A stretch of DNA of 64,000 bases from CADEDH01 sp041394285 (GTDB lineage: Bacteria; Actinomycetota; Acidimicrobiia; Acidimicrobiales; SZUA-35). The notes below the pieces were generated by a model, which ran no database searches, was not told the origin of the DNA, and was given only the letters and a program-made list of their open reading frames with translations. Both the position numbers and the translations under genes were made by a program. This document shows positions 42,073-49,765 of this stretch, piece by piece. The stretch lies in NCBI GenBank assembly GCA_041394285.1, contig JAWKIL010000016.1:92062-156061 (forward strand), given 5' to 3'. Within the stretch, counting starts at the first letter, position 1. Each line of letters starts with the position of its first letter.

Positions 42073-43257
42073 ATGACCGACACGACCCAGATCCACGAGA
42101 CGTACGCGCTGCCCTACGACGGGGGCATCGACGCCGACGGCCACATCCTGGAGCCGCTCGACCTGTGGGTGAACTACATCGACCCCAAGTTCCGGGACCG
42201 GGCCCTGCGGGTGGAGATCGACCCCGACGACCGCCTCGAGTACCTCGTGGTCGACAACAAGCGCCCGTTCCTGTCGGGCAAGGGCATGGTGTCCACCCTC
42301 GGCGCCATGGGCGCCCCTGACCTGCGGGCCATCCAGTTCGATCCCGAGAACACCTACGACAAGATGCGGCCCTACGGCACCCAGGACCCCAAGGAGCGGC
42401 TCCAGGTCCTCGACGCCGAGAACATGAAGGCGGCGATCATCTACACCACGGTGGGCCTGCTGTGGGAGTCGGACATGAAAGACGTGGAGCTGACCCAGGC
42501 CCACTGCACCGCCTACAACCGGTGGGTCACCGAGTTCTGCGCCGGTGGCGAGGGGCGCCTGATCGCCTCGGCCCACGTGTCGCTGTCGGACCCCCTGGCC
42601 GCCGCCGCCGAGCTGCGCCGGGCCGTCGACGCCGGGGCCCGGGGTTGCTTCGTGGCCCCCTTCACCCACGACGCCAAGCCCCTCGGCCACCCCGACCACG
42701 ATCCCCTGTTCGCCGCTTGCCAGGAGCTCGACGTCCCCTTCGCCATCCACCCCACGTTCGAGCCCCAGTGGACCAAGGGCACCCGGATGGGGCCGTGGGA
42801 GTTCGTGCGCCAGCTGACCCTGCTGCCGTTGATCACGGCATCGGACGGCGTCCGCCACCAGTTCACCACCATGCTCGACTACGGCGTGTTCGACCGGTTC
42901 CCCCAGCTCAAGATGCTCGTGCTCGAGTCGGGTGGCTCGTGGGCCCCCTACTTCTTCGACCGGATGGACGCCGTCTACGCCCACACCCCGGTGGGGGCCC
43001 GGATCCGGCTCAAGAAGCTGCCCAGCGAGTACCTGGCCGAGCAGATCTGGATCTCGTGCGACCCCGACGAGAAGTCGATCCCCCACCTGGTCGAGCGCTT
43101 CGGCGACCGCTTCATGTGGGCGTCGGACTTCCCCCACCCCGACCACACGCCCGGCTACATCCTCGACCTGGAGTCGAACGTGAAGCCGCTGTCGGAGGCC
43201 AGCCGGGCCAAGTTCCTCGGCGGCAACGCCGCCGAGCTGTTCAAGATCGACTTGTAA
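42073..43257 (+). CDS. Amidohydrolase family 2 (PF04909) protein
   Basis: Protein of 394 residues of the ACMSD-like amidohydrolase group: first metal motif DADGHILEPLDLWVNYI, central GCFVAPFTHDAKPLGHPDHD, ligand region FAIHPTFEPQW, LVLESGGSWAPYFFDRMD, and the last ligand Asp in FMWASDFPHPDHTPGY. These enzymes decarboxylate or hydrolyse cyclic substrates with one metal; many are clustered with aromatic or acyl-CoA degradation genes in Acidimicrobiia. The frame opens earlier (42013) but this ATG begins the recognisable sequence. Followed after 31 bases by a cupin gene, likely in one operon. Confidence 0.85.
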   Translation: MTDTTQIHETYALPYDGGIDADGHILEPLDLWVNYIDPKFRDRALRVEIDPDDRLEYLVVDNKRPFLSGKGMVSTLGAMGAPDLRAIQFDPENTYDKMRPYGTQDPKERLQVLDAENMKAAIIYTTVGLLWESDMKDVELTQAHCTAYNRWVTEFCAGGEGRLIASAHVSLSDPLAAAAELRRAVDAGARGCFVAPFTHDAKPLGHPDHDPLFAACQELDVPFAIHPTFEPQWTKGTRMGPWEFVRQLTLLPLITASDGVRHQFTTMLDYGVFDRFPQLKMLVLESGGSWAPYFFDRMDAVYAHTPVGARIRLKKLPSEYLAEQIWISCDPDEKSIPHLVERFGDRFMWASDFPHPDHTPGYILDLESNVKPLSEASRAKFLGGNAAELFKIDL

Positions 43258-43288
43258 GCGCGTCGGCCGCGCGCAAGGGGGGACCAGC

Positions 43289-43735
43289 ATGCACTTCCGA
43301 ATTGACGACCCCGGGTTCTGGGGCCAGTGCCCGGCTGACTACCTGCGGCCGTTGGTCGAGCGGAGCGAGGCCGACGGCGTGCCGCTGTCGATCTTCGCCG
43401 TGGGCGACCCCCACGATCCCGAGACGCCGGCCTTCGCTGTGTTCCGCATGGGTCCGGGCGAGGTGCTGCCCCGTCACTCGCATCCGTGCGAGCGCTTCGA
43501 GGTGATCATGCAGGGCTCGATGGAGGTCCGCAGCCCCGAGGAGCCGGGGCTGCAGCTCAAGGCGGGCGACGTGATGCGGGCCGCGCCCGACGAGCTGTAC
43601 GGCCCCCACGTGGCCGGGCCCGACGGGTTCACGGTGGCCGAGTACTTCAGCCGCCTGGCCGGCGTCTACCAGCTCACGCTGGACACCCGCCGGGGCCTGT
43701 GGACCCGCAACCTGCTCGCAGAACTCGATTCTTAG
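43289..43735 (+). CDS. Cupin-domain protein
   Basis: Protein of 148 residues with one cupin barrel: motif 1 VLPRHSHPCERFEVIMQGSM (His, His, Glu metal ligands) and motif 2 around LKAGDVMRAAPDELYGPHVA. AGGGGGG precedes the ATG. It follows the PF04909 amidohydrolase in one transcript and may act on the same substrate. The specific role is unknown. A family D element starts five bases after the stop. Confidence 0.8.
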   Translation: MHFRIDDPGFWGQCPADYLRPLVERSEADGVPLSIFAVGDPHDPETPAFAVFRMGPGEVLPRHSHPCERFEVIMQGSMEVRSPEEPGLQLKAGDVMRAAPDELYGPHVAGPDGFTVAEYFSRLAGVYQLTLDTRRGLWTRNLLAELDS

Positions 43736-43740
43736 CCGTA

Positions 43741-43806
43741 CGGGGGCTGGCGCCCCCGCCGCCTCCCTGCGGTCGGCTCCCCCATCCCCTGGTGGGGCCC
43801 CACCCA
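43741..43806. repeat. GC-rich element family D, copy 3
   Basis: Starts gggggctggcgcccccgccg and ends ccctggtggggccccaccca; same orientation as the copy at 33851. Like the others it sits just after a stop codon (cupin gene). Confidence 0.7.
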
Positions 43807-43825
43807 CCAGGCGGCTACGCCGTTC

Positions 43826-43870
43826 TTAGGAGTCTGAGCAGCGCTGGGTACCGCTCAGGCTCCTAATTTC
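43826..43870. repeat. Palindromic element family E, copy 1
   Basis: 45 bases, arms ttaggagtctgagc / gctcaggctcct, ending tcctaatttc. The stop codon of the MFS gene lies inside it (43863-43865). Copy 2 at 46296 is the same length and about 80% identical by eye. Confidence 0.8.
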
Positions 43871-45392
43871 GGCTGGCGGCGAAGCGGGTGCCGGACCGGG
43901 GGTAGAACAGGAGCAGGAGCGGGGCCACCAGGATCTGGCAGCCGCCGAGGATGGCCCACAGCACGTTGTAGCGCCAGATGTCGTGCTGGCCGTTCAGGAC
44001 GGCCAGAGCGAGGGCGGTGCCCATGCCGCCCACGGCGTAGCGCAGGCTCTGGTGCACCCCGTTGGCGGTGGCGATGGCCCGGCTCTCGATGTCGGCCAGC
44101 GCCGCCGCGTTGAGCAGGCTGGCCAGCGGCCCCATGCCCAGGCCGAACAGGAGGGTGATGGGGAAGAAGGCGAACCAGTACCGGGGCTGCTGGCCGAGGA
44201 AGGCGATGGCCCACAGCTGGCCCAGCGCCGACACCACGGCCGCCGCCGCCAGCAGCGAGCGGTAGCCCCTCGAGTCGGCCCATCGCCCGCCGCCGATGGC
44301 CATCGCCCCCGACACCAGCGGGCTGACGGTGAAGGCCAGGCCCACCTGCCACACGCTGTAGCCCCACACGTTCTTGAGGAAGATGGGCCACAGCACCCAG
44401 CTGGTGAAGGCCCCCACCATCGACAGGGCGACGGCGGCATTGGCCACGGCGAAGCTGCGGATGCGGAACAGGCGGGGATCGAACAGGGGCTCGGGGTGTC
44501 GGGCCGAGCGCCACAGGAACACCGGCAGCAGCACCACGGCGGCCACGAAGGCGCCGACAACGGCCGGCGAGCCCCATCCGGCCGCCGGTCCCCGCAGGGT
44601 GGCGTAGACCACGAGGAACACCGAGCCCGAGCCGAGGGCCATGCCCAGGATGTCGAGGCGTCGGGAGCGATCGACGGTGGCCGTCTCGTCCATGAACAGC
44701 TTCGCCCCCACCAGCCCCAGGCCGGCGATCGGCACCAGGATCAGGTACATCCAGCGCCAGGTGGCGAGCGTGAGGGCGGCGGCGGCCAGCACCGGGGCCA
44801 GGCCCGAAGCGATCATCCCCACCGAGGCCCAGATGCCCACCACCGTGGCCTGCTTGGCCTGGGGGAAACGGGGGAGCACCAGGCCGAGGGAGGCGGGCAC
44901 GGCCATGGCCCCGCAGATCCCCTGCACCACCCGGGCCGTCACCAGCAACAGCACGGAGGGGGCCACACCGGCGGCCAGCGAGCTGAGGGCCAGGCCGGCC
45001 AGGCCGAAGCGGAACACCCGGAGCCGGCCGTAGCGGTCGGCCAGCCGGCCGGCGGCCAGCATCATCGAAGCGAAGCTGAGGGCGTAGCCGGTGAGGATCC
45101 ACCCGGTCACGGCCGGGCTGGCCCCGGGGAACGAGGCGAGGATGTCGGTGAAGGCCACGTTGGTGACGGTCACGTTGATCGTGCCCAGCACGAAGGCCAG
45201 CGACCCGGTGGCCAGGGCCAGCCAGGCCGCCCGGTCGACCACCACCACCGGGGCCGTGGCGGTGGCGGCCGTCGGCCCCGGACCCGGTGCGATGGCGGTG
45301 GCGGTGGCGGTGGCGGCCGGCGCCACCGGATCGGCCGGTGCCGCCGGGGGTGCGCCAGCCCGGCCCTGGCGCAGCGAGAAGGTGCGTCCCAT
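43863..45392 (-). CDS. MFS drug transporter (14-TMS DHA2 / EmrB-QacA type)
   Basis: Protein of 509 residues with a Pro/Ala/Thr-rich N-terminal extension of about 55 residues, then about 14 membrane helices. MFS signatures: the first helix WLALATGSLAFVLGTINVTV with TNVAF, the conserved loop GRLADRYGRLRVFRFG, and the proton-antiport motif-like GPVLAAAALTLATWRWMYL region. It probably exports a toxic compound with proton antiport. The last residues (SRN) and stop are encoded by repeat E1, so the original C-terminus may have been replaced. Beyond its start lies the family A element at 45477. Confidence 0.85.
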   Translation of the reverse strand: MGRTFSLRQGRAGAPPAAPADPVAPAATATATAIAPGPGPTAATATAPVVVVDRAAWLALATGSLAFVLGTINVTVTNVAFTDILASFPGASPAVTGWILTGYALSFASMMLAAGRLADRYGRLRVFRFGLAGLALSSLAAGVAPSVLLLVTARVVQGICGAMAVPASLGLVLPRFPQAKQATVVGIWASVGMIASGLAPVLAAAALTLATWRWMYLILVPIAGLGLVGAKLFMDETATVDRSRRLDILGMALGSGSVFLVVYATLRGPAAGWGSPAVVGAFVAAVVLLPVFLWRSARHPEPLFDPRLFRIRSFAVANAAVALSMVGAFTSWVLWPIFLKNVWGYSVWQVGLAFTVSPLVSGAMAIGGGRWADSRGYRSLLAAAAVVSALGQLWAIAFLGQQPRYWFAFFPITLLFGLGMGPLASLLNAAALADIESRAIATANGVHQSLRYAVGGMGTALALAVLNGQHDIWRYNVLWAILGGCQILVAPLLLLFYPRSGTRFAASRN

Positions 45393-45476
45393 CGGCCCAC
45401 TTCAGGCCGGGGAGCGCCAGCGACGCAAAACGACGCCGGCCGCACCGCCGGCATCGGCCGCCGTCACCACCTCTTC

Positions 45477-45581
45477 GGCGCGACGAAAACCGCGCCCCCG
45501 GACCGAACTGCGCCGCGAAACCGCCGGGATTCGTCGACAACGTGACGCAGTTGGGTGGCGGGGCACGGTTTTCGTCGCGCC
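45477..45581. repeat. Palindromic element family A, copy 3
   Basis: Outer arms ggcgcgacgaaaaccgcgcc / ggcacggttttcgtcgcgcc differ at a single base over 20, and inner arms aactgcgccgcg / cgtgacgcagtt pair again. It is the best-preserved copy. The remaining 130 bases of the gap 45393-45626 show nothing else. Confidence 0.88.
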
Positions 45582-45626
45582 GAACGGCAGAGGCCGGGCC
45601 CGGGGGCAGGCGGACAGCGTGCCCGG

Positions 45627-46265
45627 TCAGTCCTTGACGGCGGCGTAGGTGGCCAGGCGGGCCATCACCTCGTCGCCCGCCGCCTCCACGTTGCCGGCGT
45701 CGAATGGCGGCTGGGGATCGTACTCCACCATGAGCTGCATGGCCTTGGCCGCCACATCGTCCACCAGCAACTCGGCCAGCCGTAGGGCCATGTCGATCCC
45801 GGAGCTGACACCGGCGGCGGTGATGATGCGGCGGTCGAGGTGCTCCACCACCCGCTGCCCCGTCGGCTCGGCCCCGTGCTTGCGCAGCAGCTCGTAGGCC
45901 GACCAGTGGGTGGTGGCCGTGAGCCCGTCGAGCAGGCCGGCGGCGCCCAGCACCAGCGAGCCGGTGCACACCGACGTGGTGTAGCGGGTGGTGGGATGGG
46001 CCGCCGCCACCCACTGCGTGATCGGGTGGTCGGCCCGCAGGGCCCGGGTGCCGACGCCGCCGGGCACGACGATCACGTCGGGGTCGGGCAGCTCGTCGAG
46101 GGTGGCGTCGACGTTGAGGCCGAGGAAGCCGTTCTCGGTGCGGACCATGCCCGTGCGCTCGCCCACGAAGGTGACGGTGGCGTCGGGGAGGCGTTGCAGC
46201 ACCTCGTAGGGGCCGATGCCGTCGAGGGCGGTGAGGCGGTCGAACAGGGGGATGGCGATGCGCAT
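45627..46265 (-). CDS. DJ-1/PfpI-family protein
   Basis: Protein of 212 residues with the DJ-1 fold: MRIAIPLFDRLTALDGIGPY, VIVVPGGVGTRALRADHPIT, the nucleophile-elbow TTSVCTGSLVLGAAGLLDG and VSSGIDMALRLAELLVDD. The Cys of SVCTG is the conserved reactive residue. Members include isonitrile hydratase and chaperone-like or glyoxalase proteins; this one resembles the isonitrile-hydratase group in length and in its THWSAYELL motif. It follows, on the same strand, an AraC regulator with the same fold, with repeat E2 in between. Confidence 0.85.
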   Translation of the reverse strand: MRIAIPLFDRLTALDGIGPYEVLQRLPDATVTFVGERTGMVRTENGFLGLNVDATLDELPDPDVIVVPGGVGTRALRADHPITQWVAAAHPTTRYTTSVCTGSLVLGAAGLLDGLTATTHWSAYELLRKHGAEPTGQRVVEHLDRRIITAAGVSSGIDMALRLAELLVDDVAAKAMQLMVEYDPQPPFDAGNVEAAGDEVMARLATYAAVKD

Positions 46266-46295
46266 GGCGTGGTCTCTTTCGTTGTCTGGCGATTC

Positions 46296-46340
46296 TGAGG
46301 AGCCTGAGCGGCGCTCAGCGCAGCTGAGGCTCCTAATTTC
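46296..46340. repeat. Palindromic element family E, copy 2
   Basis: 45 bases, starting tgaggagcctgagc and ending gctcctaatttc, between the DJ-1-fold gene and the AraC regulator. The match to copy 1 at 43826 includes the terminal cctaatttc. Confidence 0.8.
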
Positions 46341-46354
46341 CGGCGGTGGTGGGG

Positions 46355-47335
46355 TCAGGTGCGGAAGCGCTGGCGGTACTGGTCGGGGGCGACGCCCACG
46401 CAGCGGTGGAAGGAGCGGCGGAGGGTCTCGGCCGTGCCGAACCCGCAGCGCTCGGCCACCGCCGTGAGGCCGGTGTCCTCGGTCTCCAGCAGGCGGCGGG
46501 CGGCCTCGATACGGACCTTCTCCACGTAGCGGGCCGGCGTGGTGCCCAGCTCCGAGCGGAACAGGCGCAGGAAGTGACGTTCCGACACCCCGGCGTGGGC
46601 GGCCAGCGCCGGCACATCGAGCGGGCGGGACGGGTCGGCGTGGATGAGATCCACGGCGGCCCGGATCGGCTGGCGCTCGGCGGGGGCCGACCAGACGGGC
46701 GCGGCGAACTGGCTCTGGCCGCCGGGCCGGCGGAGGAACACCACCAGCCAGCGGGCCACGGTCTGGGCCACCTCGGCTCCCAGGTCGTCCTCCACCAGGG
46801 CCAGAGCCAGGTCGATACCGGCGGTGACACCGGCCGAGGTCCAGCACCGGTCGTGGCGGACCCACAGGGCGTCGGGGTCGACGCTGAGCTCCGGGTGGCG
46901 GCGGGCCAGCCGTCCGGCCCGGGCCCAGTGGGTGGCCACCCGCTGGCCCGGCTCGAACAGGCCGGCGGCGGCCCCCAGGAAGGCACCGGTGCACACGGTC
47001 GCCACCCGGCGGGAGCGGGCGGCGGCAGCGGTCACCGCCCGGCAGGCCTCGGTGTCGGCGGCCAGGGCGTACACGCCGTCGCCTCCGGGGACGATCAAGG
47101 TGTCGATGGTGGCGGGCCGCCACAGGGCGCCGCTGGGCGAGAACGTGAGCCCGCTCTCGGCCACTATCGGGTCGCTCCCCTCCCGCAGGCCCACCAGGTA
47201 TGGCCGGTAGCGGGGATCGGTGCGCCCCAGGCCGTCGAGCACCTGGTTGGCGGCGGCGAAGACCTCGAACGGGCCGGTGGCGTCGAGCGACTGCATGCCG
47301 TCGAACCCCAGAATCGCCACCACCCGGTCGGTCAT
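46355..47335 (-). CDS. GlxA-type transcriptional regulator (DJ-1 domain + AraC HTH)
   Basis: Protein of 326 residues. N-terminal DJ-1-like domain, residues 1-185: VVAILGFDGMQSLDATGPFE, TLIVPGGDGVYALAADTEAC, VATVCTGAFLGAAAGLFEPG and GVTAGIDLALALVEDDLG. C-terminal AraC domain with two helix-turn-helix motifs: LAAHAGVSERHFLRLFRSEL and AERCGFGTAETLRRSFHRCV then GVAPDQYRQRFRT. Such regulators sense small ligands through the DJ-1 part. It probably controls itself and the following DJ-1 gene (46265). The upstream gap holds family B copy 2. Confidence 0.9.
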   Translation of the reverse strand: MTDRVVAILGFDGMQSLDATGPFEVFAAANQVLDGLGRTDPRYRPYLVGLREGSDPIVAESGLTFSPSGALWRPATIDTLIVPGGDGVYALAADTEACRAVTAAAARSRRVATVCTGAFLGAAAGLFEPGQRVATHWARAGRLARRHPELSVDPDALWVRHDRCWTSAGVTAGIDLALALVEDDLGAEVAQTVARWLVVFLRRPGGQSQFAAPVWSAPAERQPIRAAVDLIHADPSRPLDVPALAAHAGVSERHFLRLFRSELGTTPARYVEKVRIEAARRLLETEDTGLTAVAERCGFGTAETLRRSFHRCVGVAPDQYRQRFRT

Positions 47336-47407
47336 GCTCGCAGCATCACCCGGGCCTGCCTATGGCGTCAACGACGCAGAACCCACCAAAACCGCCAGAT
47401 CGTCAGG

Positions 47408-47456
47408 CGATCTGTGGCGCCAGCGCGCAGATTCCAGCACCACGCGCCACAGATCG
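47408..47456. repeat. Palindromic element family B, copy 2 (reverse orientation)
   Basis: Perfect 13-bp arms cgatctgtggcgc / gcgccacagatcg. Read in reverse, the core gtgctggaatctgcgcgc lines up with the core of copies at 9512 and 53411. It lies in the spacer upstream of the GlxA-type gene and downstream of the malic enzyme gene. Confidence 0.85.
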
Positions 47457-47482
47457 ACAGGTTGACAGGTCGGAGCGGGGAT

Positions 47483-48892
47483 TCAGCGCTCCACGCGGGC
47501 GACGCCGTCGGCGATGGCGGCGTTGAACACGGCCTCGGCCACCCGGCGGGGCACGTCCTTGTCGAACACCGACGGGATCACGAAGTCGGGCGCCAGCTGC
47601 TCGGGGGTGACCGAGCCGGCGATGGCCTGGGCCGCCGCCAGCTTCATGCCCTCCGTGATGTCGGTGGCCCGGGCGTCGAGCGCGCCCCGGAAGATACCGG
47701 GGAAGGCCAGCACGTTGTTGATCTGGTTGGGGTAGTCGCTACGGCCGGTGGCCATCACCGACACGAGCCCCTCCACCTGGCCCGGCAGGATCTCGGGGTC
47801 GGGGTTGGCCATGGCGAAGATGATCCGGCCGTCGGCCATGGTGGCCACGTCGTCGCGCGTCACCAGGCCGGGGCCGCTCACGCCGATGAACACGTCGGCC
47901 CCCCGCATCATGGTGGCCAGCGAGCCCGACCGTTTGTCGGGGTTGGTGGCCAGCGCCAGCTGTTCCTTGACCGGGTTCAGGTTGTGGCGACCGGCGTAGA
48001 CGGCGCCCTCGCGGTCCACGCAGACGATCTCGCCGGCGCCGGCCTCGATCAGGATCTTGGCGCAGGCCACACCGGCGGCGCCCACGCCGGCGATGACCAC
48101 CGACAGATCCTGCATCTTCTTGCCCACGATCTTGAGGGCGTTCTGCAGCCCGGCCAGGGCCACCACGGCGGTGCCGTGCTGATCGTCGTGGAACACGGGG
48201 ATGTCGAGGCGGCGCTTCAGCTCCTCCTCCACCACGAAGCAGGCGGGGGCGGCGATGTCTTCCAGGTTGATGCCGCCGAAGGTGGGGGCGAGCCGCACCA
48301 CGGTCTCGATCAGCTCTTCCGGGGTGGCGACGTCGAGGCAGATGGGGAAGCCGTCGACCCCGCCGAACTCCTTGAACAGCAGGGCCTTGCCCTCCATCAC
48401 CGGCAGGGCGGCCTTGGGCCCGATGTCGCCCAGCCCGAGCACGGCGGTCCCGTCGCTCACGATGGCCACCGTGTTCTTGCGGATGGTGTGGGTGTCGGCC
48501 ACCCGCTCGTCGGCGGCGATGGCGTTGCACACCCGGGCCACGCCGGGGGTGTAGGCCATCGACAGGTCGTCGCGGTCGCCCACCGGGAACAGGGGCAACA
48601 CCTCGATCTTGCCCCCCTCGTGCATGCGGAACGTGCGGTCCCAGGAGGCCAGCAGGGTGACGCCCTCCACCTGCGACGCCTTGGCGATCACCTCGAGCTG
48701 GTGCTCGGCGCTGCAGCAGTTGACCACCAGGTCCCGCTCCAGGGTGGGGCCCTTGGCCACGAAGCCGTCGATGGCGAAGATGTTGCCGCCGGCGTCGCCG
48801 ATGACGGAGGCCAGGCGACCGAGCACGCCCGGCTCGTTGGCCAGACGGACCTTCAGGGTCACCGAGAACTGGGCAGCTGGTTGGGCACTCAT
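47483..48892 (-). CDS. NAD(P)-dependent malic enzyme with N-terminal ACT domain
   Basis: Oxidative decarboxylation of malate to pyruvate. 469 residues. The N-terminal 75 are an ACT-type regulatory domain (VTLKVRLANEPGVLGRLASV, then GDAGGNIFAIDGFVAKGP). The catalytic part matches short bacterial malic enzymes: MAYTPGVARVCNAIAAD (catalytic Tyr), GTAVLGLGDIGPKAALPVME, FGGINLEDIAAPACFVVEEE with the metal acidic residues, IPVFHDDQHGTAVVALAGLQ, and dinucleotide-binding VVIAGVGAAGVACAKILIEA. The ACT domain suggests allosteric control by an amino acid or other ligand. Start chosen at MSAQPA (48892); the frame continues earlier without ACT-like sequence. Confidence 0.92.
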   Translation of the reverse strand: MSAQPAAQFSVTLKVRLANEPGVLGRLASVIGDAGGNIFAIDGFVAKGPTLERDLVVNCCSAEHQLEVIAKASQVEGVTLLASWDRTFRMHEGGKIEVLPLFPVGDRDDLSMAYTPGVARVCNAIAADERVADTHTIRKNTVAIVSDGTAVLGLGDIGPKAALPVMEGKALLFKEFGGVDGFPICLDVATPEELIETVVRLAPTFGGINLEDIAAPACFVVEEELKRRLDIPVFHDDQHGTAVVALAGLQNALKIVGKKMQDLSVVIAGVGAAGVACAKILIEAGAGEIVCVDREGAVYAGRHNLNPVKEQLALATNPDKRSGSLATMMRGADVFIGVSGPGLVTRDDVATMADGRIIFAMANPDPEILPGQVEGLVSVMATGRSDYPNQINNVLAFPGIFRGALDARATDITEGMKLAAAQAIAGSVTPEQLAPDFVIPSVFDKDVPRRVAEAVFNAAIADGVARVER

Positions 48893-48997
48893 GGGGTGCA
48901 AAGCTAACCGAACACCGGACCCCTGGCGCCAGGCGCACCCCTTTCTAATGCAGGTTTTTGTGAGCGCAGTCACTCACCCCGGCCGGCCCGGTGCCGG

Positions 48998-49618
48998 TCA
49001 GAGGCGGTCGAGCAGCTGCTGCTTCTTCATCTGGAACTCGGCGTCGGTCAGCACGCCCTGGCGGTGGAGCTCGGCCAGGGTGGCGATCTGCTCCGGGATC
49101 GACTGCTGCTGGGCTTGGGGAACGGCACCGAGGCGGTCGAACTTGCGGTTCTCGTTCGCCTCCATCTGGCGGTAGATCTCGTTCTGGACCTGCAGCGGCT
49201 TGCGGATGTTGGGCACCGGCTGGGACCCCTGCTCGGCCGCCGACTCGATCACGAGGTCGCCCGAGCCGATGATCCGCTCGAACAGCGTCTGGTGGAACAG
49301 CACCGTGTTCACCCGCTCCAGCGGAATCTCGATCCCGGTGCGGTTGAACACGCCCTGACGGTCGATCAGGCGATCGGTGGTGACCACGAAATTGATGCTG
49401 CTCCACTGGATGTAGTGCCACCCGAACCAGATCAGCGTGCCGGCCAGCAGCACGGCGGCGGCGAGCATCACGGGCGCCGGGAGGAACACGAGCGAGATCA
49501 CGGCGATCAGGATCGCCACCACCAGGGCTGCCGCCTGGCGGGCGAAATACCACCAGTGGGGGCGCAGATCGAGCACCACCTGCTCGCCGGCGTTCAACAG
49601 CTCCTTGGGAAACGGCAC
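48998..49618 (-). CDS. Membrane PH-domain (bPH2/YdbS-like) protein with SHOCT tail
   Basis: Protein of 206 residues. A short leader VPFPKELLNAGEQVVLDLRP, two membrane helices (AALVVAILIAVISLVFL, then VMLAAAVLLAGTLIWFGW), and a bacterial PH domain (FVVTTDRLIDRQGVFNRTGI, EIPLERVNTVLFHQTLFERI, GSGDLVIESAAEQG). The C-terminal 30 residues form a SHOCT motif (IATLAELHRQGVLTDAEFQM, KKQQLL), usually for oligomerisation. The role is unknown, probably a membrane scaffold. GTG start at 49618 is chosen because the upstream frame has no recognisable sequence. It is divergent from uvrD2. Confidence 0.8.
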   Translation of the reverse strand: MPFPKELLNAGEQVVLDLRPHWWYFARQAAALVVAILIAVISLVFLPAPVMLAAAVLLAGTLIWFGWHYIQWSSINFVVTTDRLIDRQGVFNRTGIEIPLERVNTVLFHQTLFERIIGSGDLVIESAAEQGSQPVPNIRKPLQVQNEIYRQMEANENRKFDRLGAVPQAQQQSIPEQIATLAELHRQGVLTDAEFQMKKQQLLDRL

Positions 49619-49753
49619 GGCCCCGATGCTAGCCACCGAGCTCCTACCCCCGCTCGGCAGCCGTCGGCGGCCCGAACCATGCGATGGGAGGCGGACGAAC
49701 CCAGCACCGCGGATCGTGACCCGAGGGGGGCGCGAGGGCCCCGCATTCACAGC

Positions 49754-49759
49754 TAAGTT
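49754..49759 (+). promoter_or_regulatory. -10 box TAAGTT, leaderless promoter for uvrD2
   Basis: TAAGTT ends six bases before the GTG start at 49766, in the -12 to -7 position expected for a leaderless message. Confidence 0.5.
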
Positions 49760-49765
49760 CTCAGG

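Noticed and set aside
38881..42073. Genomic island bounded by repeats
   Set aside because: Two decayed genes are close together, but I found no integrase, tRNA target or direct-repeat attachment sites.
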